From Cyclobacteriaceae bacterium (lineage in GTDB: Bacteria; Bacteroidota; Bacteroidia; Cytophagales; Cyclobacteriaceae): a stretch of DNA of 8,107 nt. The stretch lies in contig JALWRJ010000099.1 in assembly GCA_026994125.1 (NCBI GenBank), forward strand, positions 1-8,107. The letters are read 5' to 3'. Position numbers and translations under genes: made by a program. The notes under the pieces are model-generated. The model did not search any database. It had not been told where the DNA came from and was given only the letters and a program-made list of their open reading frames with translations. Shown here piece after piece: positions 1 through 6,349 of the stretch (its first letter is position 1; every line of letters starts with the position of its first letter).

Positions 1-876
1 CATGGCAGCCTCTGAGCGTTTGTCATCGGCTCGGGTACCCCGTTCAGTTACTCGTGTAGCAGCCACTTCGGCTATTATTGCTTCCAGGTCGGCTGCGGAT
101 GATTCAACGGCACCGGTACAGGTGATGTCGCCAATGGTTCTAAAGCGAACAAGTTTTTTCACCACCGGTTCATCATCTTTTCGTTGGATGTATTCCGAAG
201 CTGCCATAATAACACCATCGCGTACAAATACTTCGCGTTCGCGGGCAAAATAAAGCGAGGGCAATTCAATATTTTCGGCAAGTATATATTGCCAAATATC
301 CATTTCGGTCCAGTTCGAAATAGGAAACACCCGAAAATGCTCGCCAAAGTTTTTGCGACCATTAAAGAGGTTCCAAAGTTCGGGTCGTTGGTTTTTAGGA
401 TCCCATTGTCCAAATTCATCGCGATGCGAAAAAAAACGTTCTTTAGCACGAGCTTTTTCTTCGTCTCTACGGGCACCGCCAATAGCCGCATCAAATTTAT
501 GTGCTTCAATGGTATCGAGCAGGGTTACCGTTTGCAAGCCATTGCGGCTGGCGTTGTAGCCTTTTTCTTCTACCACTTTGCCTTCATCAATGGTTTGCTG
601 CACACTGCCCACAATAAGTTTAGCTCCTAATTTTTTTATATAGCGGTCGCGAAACTCAATGGTTTCATTAAAATTATGACCGGTATCGATATGTACCAAC
701 GGAAAGGGCAATTTGGCCGGATAAAAAGCTTTACGTGCCAAGTGAGAAACAACAATGGAATCTTTACCTCCCGAAAAAAGCAAGGCCGGGTTTTCGAATT
801 GGGCGGCTACTTCGCGAAGCACAAAAATAGCTTCGGCTTCCAGGGTTTTTAAATGATTTAAGTTGTACGAGTGCAT
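1..876 (-). CDS. cysD: Sulfate adenylyltransferase subunit 2 (CysD), 3' end cut by window
   Basis: This is the catalytic small subunit of the heterodimeric ATP sulfurylase. With the GTPase CysN it makes adenosine 5'-phosphosulfate (APS) and pyrophosphate from ATP and sulfate in the cytoplasm. Reading from the ATG at 876, 292 codons stay open to base 1. The PP-loop motif SGGKDS lies at residues 35-40 and is followed by HLARKAFYP. Other family blocks are FPLVHIDTG, GGARRDEEKARAKER, WDPKNQRPELW, FPISNWTEMDIWQYI and, near the C-terminus, RFRTIG with TGAVES. E. coli CysD is about 300 residues and ends soon after the matching SER/DR segment, so only about 10-15 residues should be missing beyond the left edge. 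The start codon overlaps the cysC stop as TAATG, which suggests translational coupling. The leader is A-rich with no clear Shine-Dalgarno. CysN is expected next, outside the window. Identification is very secure. Confidence 0.96.
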   Translation of the reverse strand, partial: MHSYNLNHLKTLEAEAIFVLREVAAQFENPALLFSGGKDSIVVSHLARKAFYPAKLPFPLVHIDTGHNFNETIEFRDRYIKKLGAKLIVGSVQQTIDEGKVVEEKGYNASRNGLQTVTLLDTIEAHKFDAAIGGARRDEEKARAKERFFSHRDEFGQWDPKNQRPELWNLFNGRKNFGEHFRVFPISNWTEMDIWQYILAENIELPSLYFAREREVFVRDGVIMAASEYIQRKDDEPVVKKLVRFRTIGDITCTGAVESSAADLEAIIAEVAATRVTERGTRADDKRSEAAM

Positions 877-1472
877 TATTTTTTTATCTTTTTAAGTAAG
901 GCATCTACAAGTTTTGATGCTGATTCTTCAATGGTTTGTTGGGCGGTATCTAACACCATAAAAGGTGCCTTAGGAGCTTCAAAAGGAGCATCCAGGCCGG
1001 TAAAGTTTTTAATTTCGCCTGCCAGAGCCTTCTTATACAAGCCTTTTACATCGCGTTGGGCACACACTTCAAACGAAGCATTTACCCATACTTCTAAAAA
1101 ATCGGCCTTTCCTATAATACTAGCCGCGCGTGCACGAATGCGTTGGGTTGGACTCACAAATGAGCAAAGTACCACCAGCCCATTATTTAAAAACAGTTTG
1201 GCAGTTTCGGCTACCCTACGAATATTCTCCTCTCTATCGGCTGAGGTAAAACCCAGGTTTGCATTGAGCCCGGTGCGCAAATTATCGCCATCTAGCAAGG
1301 CTGTTAAAATACCTTTTTTATGTAATAATTGCTCTACCTTGTTAGCAATAGTGCTTTTGCCCGAGCCCGATAAGCCGGTAAGCCAAACCACCAAAGCTCG
1401 TTGGTTTAGAAACTTTTCTTTTGCCTGGCGCGAAAGCATATTTTCAAATACCGGATGTATATGTTTGCTCAT
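876..1472 (-). CDS. cysC: Adenylyl-sulfate kinase (APS kinase, CysC)
   Basis: It phosphorylates APS at the 3'-OH using ATP to give PAPS, the sulfate donor for PAPS reductase or sulfotransferases. From the preferred ATG the protein is 198 residues, normal for a stand-alone CysC. Visible motifs (numbered from this start) are the Walker A loop GLSGSGKST at about 33-41, DGDNLR at 61-66, the SADREENIRR segment at about 77-86 (APS-binding region), FVSPT around the usual serine site at 105-109, DVKGLYKKA at 141-149, and the lid segment FTGLDAPFEAPKAP at 157-170. An in-frame TTG lies one codon upstream at 1475, but it directly abuts the AGGAG Shine-Dalgarno (1476-1480), so the ATG at 1472 is the better start. 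The gene starts 11 nt after the cysQ stop and overlaps cysD by one base. The domain is not fused to CysN here. Confidence 0.96.
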   Translation of the reverse strand: MSKHIHPVFENMLSRQAKEKFLNQRALVVWLTGLSGSGKSTIANKVEQLLHKKGILTALLDGDNLRTGLNANLGFTSADREENIRRVAETAKLFLNNGLVVLCSFVSPTQRIRARAASIIGKADFLEVWVNASFEVCAQRDVKGLYKKALAGEIKNFTGLDAPFEAPKAPFMVLDTAQQTIEESASKLVDALLKKIKK

Positions 1473-1475
1473 CAA

Positions 1476-1480
1476 CTCCT
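1476..1480 (-). promoter_or_regulatory. Shine-Dalgarno AGGAG of cysC
   Basis: The minus strand reads AGGAG, then TTG, then ATG. The motif sits in the 11-nt gap between the cysQ stop and cysC. It leaves 3 nt to the ATG at 1472 and none to the TTG at 1475, so it favours the ATG. It stands out because the other gene leaders in this window are A/T-rich and lack a purine motif like this. Confidence 0.6.
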
Positions 1481-1483
1481 ATA

Positions 1484-2239
1484 CTAAAAACCTACACAAA
1501 GAAACGAACCATTTAAAAGATTTTGCTTATTATACCTAAATGGTTTTTGGGAATCACCCTGATATACATGCCCCCCGGCTGCCTCCACAATGGCTTGCCC
1601 GGCTGCGGTGTCCCACTCCATTGTAGGGCCATGCCGGTAATACACATCGGCCTTGCCTTGTGCTAGCATACAAAATTTTAAGGAACTGCCCACCGAAATG
1701 CTATTGGTAACCTTGTAGGTAGCCAGTACTTTTTCTTCTTCAGGGGCGGCATGCGATTTGCTTCGTACGGCAATTCTGTTTTCAGTTGTATTATTAACAT
1801 GTAAACTAATAGGTTGGTCTTTTCCCTGGCTCATAAATGCTCCCTTCTCATCGCCCCAGTAGCACACATCTGTTACCGGTACATAAATTACACCCATCAT
1901 AGGTTTTCCGGCCTGTATTAAAGCTATATTTACTGTAAATTCACCATTCCGATTTATAAATTCTTTGGTACCATCCAGTGGATCGACTAGCCAAAATGTA
2001 TTCCATTGTTTACGAATGTGGTAAGGTGTTTCGGCTTCCTCTTCCGATAAAATAGGCCAGGCTGGTTCCAACTTGGCCAGGGCATTCACTATCAGGTTGT
2101 TGGAAGCTTTATCGGCCAAGGTTAAGGGCGAGTTATCGGCTTTATAAGCTATATTAGCGGCCTGCTCTTTGTCATTATAAATAGCAAGTATTTGAGCTCC
2201 GGCTTGTTTAGCTATATTTATAATTTGGTTTAGTAGCAT
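1484..2239 (-). CDS. cysQ: 3'(2'),5'-bisphosphate nucleotidase (CysQ)
   Basis: A Mg-dependent phosphatase of the inositol-monophosphatase superfamily. It hydrolyses 3'-phosphoadenosine 5'-phosphate (PAP), the by-product left when PAPS is used, to AMP and phosphate. The 251-residue length is close to E. coli CysQ (about 246). Metal-site motifs are in order: LSEEE at 64-68, WLVDPLDGTKEF at 83-94 (D86 and D89 are expected metal ligands), NGEFTVNIALI at 98-108, SIGSSLKFC-like SVGSSLKFC at 182-190, and GPTMEWDTAAGQAIVEAAGG at 204-223 with D210. The TKEF and SSLKFC blocks are typical of CysQ rather than of IMPase or SuhB. The ATG at 2239 has no Shine-Dalgarno. The gene heads the cysQ-cysC-cysD run and follows a 155-bp gap, so transcription probably begins in that gap. 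The pairing with APS kinase fits removal of PAP made from CysC-derived PAPS. Confidence 0.95.
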   Translation of the reverse strand: MLLNQIINIAKQAGAQILAIYNDKEQAANIAYKADNSPLTLADKASNNLIVNALAKLEPAWPILSEEEAETPYHIRKQWNTFWLVDPLDGTKEFINRNGEFTVNIALIQAGKPMMGVIYVPVTDVCYWGDEKGAFMSQGKDQPISLHVNNTTENRIAVRSKSHAAPEEEKVLATYKVTNSISVGSSLKFCMLAQGKADVYYRHGPTMEWDTAAGQAIVEAAGGHVYQGDSQKPFRYNKQNLLNGSFLCVGF

Positions 2240-2394
2240 GGCACAAAACTAAGCACAACACCATCATCTTAACTATAAAAACCGGCTCTATTTTTAAAAC
2301 CCTAACCAAAATCATATTTAGCATAAAACAGGAATAGCCTCAGGTATATTTCATATTGATCCACCGAATTACAAATAGTTTAGTGAATTTTTGA
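2240..2394. other. Intergenic gap between the hydroxyproline genes and cysQ
   Basis: These 155 bp are AT-rich and non-coding, between the stop of the FAD enzyme and the cysQ start. I looked for a GC-rich hairpin followed by a T-run on the minus strand and found none convincing. The gap is the natural boundary between the two functional modules, and the cysQ promoter should lie here. Confidence 0.6.
2244..2251 (-). promoter_or_regulatory. Possible Bacteroidota -7 box (TAGTTTTG) ahead of cysQ
   Basis: The minus strand reads TAGTTTTG, an exact match to the Bacteroidota TAnnTTTG box, ending 4 nt before the cysQ ATG. I find no convincing TTTG/TTG -33 element 17-23 nt upstream. If real, the transcript would be almost leaderless. 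Chance occurrence in AT-rich DNA is quite possible. Confidence 0.25.
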
Positions 2395-3639
2395 TTAGTA
2401 GCGGTTAGGCTCAAACTTATTAATAGCCACCGAGTTTTTTTCCTCCAGTATAATTTCTTTAACCAGTAAACCGGTGGCCGGACCTAAGGTAAAGCCCATC
2501 ATGGCATGTCCGGTAGCTAGAATCAAATTTTTAAACTGCTTGTTTCGTCCTATAAACGGGAGGCCATCGGGCGAGCAAGGTCGCAAGCCGGCCCACACAG
2601 GCAAATTTTTAAGTTTATCGAAGGTGTACTCAGGCAAGTATGCCTCTATCGATTGCAAAAAGCCATTGGCTCTTGTTTTATTTATACTTTCGTTAAGCCC
2701 CACCAACTCCATGGTTCCGGCTAGTCTAACCCTGCCCGGCATAGGTGTAACCGCCACACGTGCTTCTGCTAAAATGTACGAGGTAGTAGGCACAGAGGTA
2801 GGGGTAGTCCAATCGACACTATAACCTTTACCAGCCTCTAACGGCAGGTTTAGGTTAAGTTTTTTCATTAAGCGAGGAGCAAAGGAGCCGGTGGCCAACA
2901 CAAAATTATCGGCCTGGTAATGCGCCTGGCCGGCTGTTACCCCAGTAATAGTTCCCTTACTCAAGGTAAAATCGGTAACTTCTTTACTAAAAGCTAAGGT
3001 AATGGGTAATGCATTAAACAGTTTAGGCAATTGCTGCATAAAAGCAGCCGGGTCGGTGTAAGAATCTAACGGAAACATAACACCACCAAGCACATTTAAC
3101 TTCATACCAGGTTCTACCTTTTTAAGTTCTTCCGGAGTGTAAGCTTTGGCGCCCATATCCCACTGTTTAGCCATCTCAGCCACTTCAATTTCATGTGCCA
3201 GGGTAGCCTCATCACGGCAAAGCATCAGCATGCCTTTGTTTTGAATGCTCATATTGGCCTCGTTAGCCAGCTGGTTGTGCAGCGTTCTGCTAAGTAAAGA
3301 TAATTCGGCCAGGGCATCTTTTGCATAGTCCACATGGGTAGGCGTTGCATGTTTTACAAACTCCCAACCCCATTTTAGTAATTCTTTGTTAAGCCTGGGC
3401 TTAATGTAAAAGGGGCTGGTTCGGCTCATCATCCACCGTAGGCCTTTAGCCACAATACCCGGAGCCGATAGCGGCACAAAATGGCTTGGCGATATAAAGC
3501 CGGCATTGCCAAACGAACACCCATCGGTTCCATTACCTTTATCCAGCACCAAAACAGATTGGCCGGACTTACCCAAATAATATGCGGTACTTAAACCTAC
3601 CACACCTCCCCCAATAATAATTACATCGTATTTTTTCAT
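2395..3639 (-). CDS. FAD-dependent D-amino-acid dehydrogenase, likely cis-4-hydroxy-D-proline dehydrogenase/oxidase
   Basis: A DadA/DAAO-family flavoprotein of 414 residues. The N-terminus carries the dinucleotide-binding loop: a beta strand YDVIIIGGGVVG (4-15), then LSTAYYL and VLVLD with an acidic residue at D33. The DadA-like block GNAGFISPSH follows at 45-54. The FAD-binding C-terminal blocks are GLRPCSPDGLPFIG (351-364) and ATGHAMMGFTLGPATG (375-390). No signal peptide or membrane span is evident, though DadA-type enzymes are often peripherally membrane-bound and feed the respiratory chain. The family shows only oxidation of a D-amino or imino acid. The hydroxyproline substrate is inferred from the epimerase, lyase and ALDH immediately upstream: it would oxidise cis-4-hydroxy-D-proline to 1-pyrroline-4-hydroxy-2-carboxylate. 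It appears single-subunit, with no small iron-sulfur or flavin partner beside it. A general D-amino-acid dehydrogenase is the main alternative. The ATG at 3639 is preceded by an A-rich leader, 99 bp after the epimerase stop. Confidence 0.85.
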   Translation of the reverse strand: MKKYDVIIIGGGVVGLSTAYYLGKSGQSVLVLDKGNGTDGCSFGNAGFISPSHFVPLSAPGIVAKGLRWMMSRTSPFYIKPRLNKELLKWGWEFVKHATPTHVDYAKDALAELSLLSRTLHNQLANEANMSIQNKGMLMLCRDEATLAHEIEVAEMAKQWDMGAKAYTPEELKKVEPGMKLNVLGGVMFPLDSYTDPAAFMQQLPKLFNALPITLAFSKEVTDFTLSKGTITGVTAGQAHYQADNFVLATGSFAPRLMKKLNLNLPLEAGKGYSVDWTTPTSVPTTSYILAEARVAVTPMPGRVRLAGTMELVGLNESINKTRANGFLQSIEAYLPEYTFDKLKNLPVWAGLRPCSPDGLPFIGRNKQFKNLILATGHAMMGFTLGPATGLLVKEIILEEKNSVAINKFEPNRY

Positions 3640-3738
3640 TTACTATATTGTTGCTAAAAAGATAATTTATCACTCATCGTGCCGCATTTAATTTTTCAGA
3701 TTGCCCTCTTGCCTTCCTTTGGTTGGTCTATAAAAAAA
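3640..3738. other. 99-bp gap between epimerase and FAD enzyme genes
   Basis: This non-coding spacer interrupts an otherwise tight minus-strand gene run. On the minus strand it starts with a T-run just after the epimerase stop, with no GC-rich stem before it, so it is not a clear intrinsic terminator. A 7-of-8 match to TAnnTTTG (TATCTTTT, 3657-3664) lies about 20 bp upstream of the FAD enzyme start, but I see no -33 partner. The FAD gene may be read through from upstream, have its own promoter, or both. Confidence 0.5.
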
Positions 3739-4740
3739 TTAAATCACCTGAAATCCATAAGCCATAGGATCGTCTTCGGTATCAATGGTTAGTTTGTTGA
3801 AACCATATTTTTTAGCCCACCCCTTTATAGATGGAATAATAGCTGCAAAGGAACCTACGGTAGAAATCGCTTCAATTTTACCAATAAATTGCGAACCAAT
3901 AATGCTTTCGTGTATAAATGTATCGCCTACTTGTAATTTTTGTTTGGCATACCATTGTGCCATTCGTGCAGAAGTGCCCGTACCACAAGGCGATCGATCG
4001 ATGGCTTTATCGCCATAAAAAACAGCATTGCGAGCCGTTGAGTTTTTCTTTTGTGGTTTTCCTGTCCACATAACGTGCGAGCAACCTTTAATTTCGGGGT
4101 GGTCGGGGTGTACCAGATGAACGGCTTTATTTACAGCTTCACGGATGGGGCGGCTCATGGTAATCAATTCATCAGCCGAAAATTGGTTCATATCTTTAAA
4201 GGCAGGCTGGGAATCAATAATGGCATAAAAATTACCGCCATAAGCTACGTCCAGCGTTAATTTACCTAAGTGTGGGCTGTTTACCGAAACAGCTTCCCTG
4301 GCCAGGTAGGAGGCTACATTGGTAAATTGAACGGCACTAACTTTAGTGCCTTTGCGGGTGTACGTAGCCAGCACTAAGCCGGCCGGGGTTTCCATTCGCA
4401 CCAGGCCTTCTTTTTTAGGTGTAATGAGGCCTTCTTCAATGGCCATAGTAATGGTACCAATGGTGCCATGGCCACACATAGGCAGGCAGCCACTGGTTTC
4501 GATAAAAAGAACAGCCACATCGTTGGCCGGATTGGAAGGAGGGTACAGCATACTGCCCGACATTAAATCATGGCCCCGGGGTTCAAACATTAATCCTTGG
4601 CGCACCCAATCGAAATGCTCCAAAAAATACAACCTTTTTTCGGCCATCGTGATGCCTTGTAATGCAGGAGCTCCTGTGGCCACCAACCTCACAGGGTTAC
4701 CACAGGTGTGGCCATCTACACATTCAAAAACGGCTTTCAT
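3739..4740 (-). CDS. lhpA: 4-hydroxyproline 2-epimerase (proline racemase family)
   Basis: A cofactor-independent epimerase that converts trans-4-hydroxy-L-proline to cis-4-hydroxy-D-proline by a two-cysteine acid/base mechanism. It has 333 residues, normal for the family. The N-terminal block is DGHTCGNPVRLV (9-20), followed by FEPRGHDLMSGSMLYPP. The first catalytic cysteine is C89 in MCGHGTIG, and the second is C252 in DRSPCGTGTSARMAQ (248-262). Having both cysteines argues for racemase/epimerase activity rather than trans-3-hydroxyproline dehydratase, which has Thr at the second position. The blocks FIETSGCLPMCGHG, VAYGGNFYAI, ARNAVFYGDKAIDRS and FIHESIIGSQF closely resemble, from memory, the Brucella/Rhizobiales hydroxyproline epimerases. 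The start overlaps the ALDH stop by four bases (ATGA), implying translational coupling. Product assignment is strong; proline racemase is the less likely alternative. Confidence 0.93.
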   Translation of the reverse strand: MKAVFECVDGHTCGNPVRLVATGAPALQGITMAEKRLYFLEHFDWVRQGLMFEPRGHDLMSGSMLYPPSNPANDVAVLFIETSGCLPMCGHGTIGTITMAIEEGLITPKKEGLVRMETPAGLVLATYTRKGTKVSAVQFTNVASYLAREAVSVNSPHLGKLTLDVAYGGNFYAIIDSQPAFKDMNQFSADELITMSRPIREAVNKAVHLVHPDHPEIKGCSHVMWTGKPQKKNSTARNAVFYGDKAIDRSPCGTGTSARMAQWYAKQKLQVGDTFIHESIIGSQFIGKIEAISTVGSFAAIIPSIKGWAKKYGFNKLTIDTEDDPMAYGFQVI

Positions 4741-6323
4741 AGTGCATTGTGCGTATATGCACCATTTATCCTACGGCTAATTTGTAAGGGGTTAGCGTTT
4801 TGCAAGGCCTTTGGCAACAAGGCATCGGGGGTATTTTGAAACGCTACCGGCCGCAGAAACCGCTTAATAGCATCGACCCCCACGGCTGTAAATCGGGCAT
4901 CGGTGGTAGCCGGATAAGGACCTCCATGTTGCATGGCAGCACATACTTCCACCCCGGTGGGCACACCATTAAAAATTACCCGACCTACTTTTTGTGTAAG
5001 TGCTTGCACCAAACTTTTGGAAGCTTCCCATTCGGTGTCGGTACCTATTAAGGTACCGGTAAGCTGCCCTTGCAAAGTGGAAACACAAGTTTTTAACTCT
5101 TCCAAATCATCACACTCAATGAGCAATGAAAACGGCCCAAATACTTCCTGATGCAAAGCAGGGTTCGCCTTAAAAGCAGTTCCACTTGCTGTAGCCACCA
5201 TAGGCCTGCCGGCACCAGTGGCGGGGTGGGTATCGGACTGCGCCAGTAATGCCACTTCGGGCTGTGCCAGCATATCAGACGATTTGGTATTAAAGGCCTG
5301 GCTTATGCCCTTGTGCAGCATGGTTTCGGGTAGTTTGGCCGAAAGCAAGGCAGCCAATGCTTCTTTAAATTGAGTTAGCTCCGGCCCTTTAATACCTAGT
5401 AATAAACCAGGGTTAGTACAAAACTGCCCCACCCCTAACGTAATAGAATCGGCATATTGAGCAGCAATGGTTTTTGCGTTTTCGGAGAGCGCACCAGGCA
5501 AAAGCACTACGGGATTCGTGCTGCCCATCTCGGCAAAAACCGGAATGGGGTTGGGCCGTTGAGCCGCTAAGTTAAAGAGTGCCCGCCCACCATTCAGCGA
5601 ACCTGTAAAACCCACAGCAGCCGCTTTGGGGTGGGTAACCAAGGCTTCGCCTATGGTAAAACCATTGCAGTAAAGTAATGAAAATACACCTTCGGGCATG
5701 TGGGTAAGTTGTGCAGCTTTTAAAATGGCCATGGCCACCAATGCACTGGTGCCCGGGTGTGCCGGATGGGCTTTTACAACTACCGGGCAACCCGCAGCCA
5801 AGGCCGCTGCAGTATCGCCCCCGGCCACCGAATAGGCTAAAGGAAAGTTGCTGGAACCAAACACAATGACCGGCCCCAAAGGCTGCATCATTTTACGCAA
5901 ATCGGGTTTAGGTAGAGGGGTTCGTGCAGGTTGGGCTGTTTCAATGGTAGCCTCTACCCACCGGCCTTGCCGTATATAATCAGCAAACATCCGTAATTGG
6001 CCGGTAGTTCTACCCCGTTCGCCAGCAAGCCGGCCTATGGGCAGTCCGGTTTCTAACGAAGCCCGCTCCAGCAAGTCATCTCCAAGAGCTTCCATCTGAT
6101 GGGCTATTTCTTCCAAAAAGAGGGCTCGTTTGTCCCAATCTAATGCAGCAAAAGTTGCATAAGATTCATCGGCTTTTTGAAGTGCAGCATCTGCATCGGT
6201 AGCCGAAGCCACATAAAATTTTTCACTTAAAAATTCGTTGGTGGCCGGGTTAACTGCCTGAAAAGTTTTACCTGTTCCGGTTGAAAAACCTTGACCAATA
6301 CAATTTCTCGTTTCTATTTTCAT
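4737..6323 (-). CDS. 2-oxoglutarate semialdehyde (2,5-dioxopentanoate) dehydrogenase, ALDH family
   Basis: An NAD(P)-dependent aldehyde dehydrogenase of 528 residues. In context it would oxidise 2-oxoglutarate semialdehyde to 2-oxoglutarate, the last step of hydroxyproline breakdown, feeding the TCA cycle. Active-site residues are in place: N159 in FGSSNFP (155-161), K184 in VVVKAHPAHPG, the cofactor loop GFTGS (238-242), the general base E265 in FAEMGSTNP, the nucleophile C302 in VGQFCTNPG, and E393 in HQEVFGPF. The FGSSNFPLAYSVAGGDTAAA and VVKAHPAHPGTS blocks and the length of about 525 residues are typical of the 2-oxoglutarate-semialdehyde dehydrogenases linked to hydroxyproline or sugar-acid pathways, rather than of betaine or succinate-semialdehyde dehydrogenases. 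The gene starts 26 nt after the lyase stop and overlaps the epimerase start by four bases. The neighbouring epimerase points to the hydroxyproline pathway over the sugar-acid route. Confidence 0.9.
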   Translation of the reverse strand: MKIETRNCIGQGFSTGTGKTFQAVNPATNEFLSEKFYVASATDADAALQKADESYATFAALDWDKRALFLEEIAHQMEALGDDLLERASLETGLPIGRLAGERGRTTGQLRMFADYIRQGRWVEATIETAQPARTPLPKPDLRKMMQPLGPVIVFGSSNFPLAYSVAGGDTAAALAAGCPVVVKAHPAHPGTSALVAMAILKAAQLTHMPEGVFSLLYCNGFTIGEALVTHPKAAAVGFTGSLNGGRALFNLAAQRPNPIPVFAEMGSTNPVVLLPGALSENAKTIAAQYADSITLGVGQFCTNPGLLLGIKGPELTQFKEALAALLSAKLPETMLHKGISQAFNTKSSDMLAQPEVALLAQSDTHPATGAGRPMVATASGTAFKANPALHQEVFGPFSLLIECDDLEELKTCVSTLQGQLTGTLIGTDTEWEASKSLVQALTQKVGRVIFNGVPTGVEVCAAMQHGGPYPATTDARFTAVGVDAIKRFLRPVAFQNTPDALLPKALQNANPLQISRRINGAYTHNAL

Positions 6324-6349
6324 GGAAATAATCTTTTTTAAATTTATGT

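Noticed and set aside
184..630. A 148-codon plus-strand open frame opposite cysD
   Set aside because: The minus strand encodes clear CysD blocks throughout, and the plus-strand product looks random and compositionally odd.
871..1539. A 222-codon plus-strand open frame opposite cysC
   Set aside because: Its translation shows no recognisable domain, and it lies antisense to cysC, whose catalytic motifs are all intact. It is an open-frame shadow.
3724..3741. T-run after the epimerase stop as an intrinsic terminator
   Set aside because: There is no GC-rich inverted repeat in front of the run, so it lacks the stem of an intrinsic terminator.
3991..4004. Short tandem GATC-rich run (cgatcgatcgatgg)
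   Set aside because: It simply encodes the conserved KAIDRS residues before catalytic C252 of the epimerase, so coding constraint explains it.
4346..4780. A 144-codon plus-strand open frame opposite the epimerase
   Set aside because: It is antisense to conserved epimerase sequence including catalytic C89, with no motif of its own.
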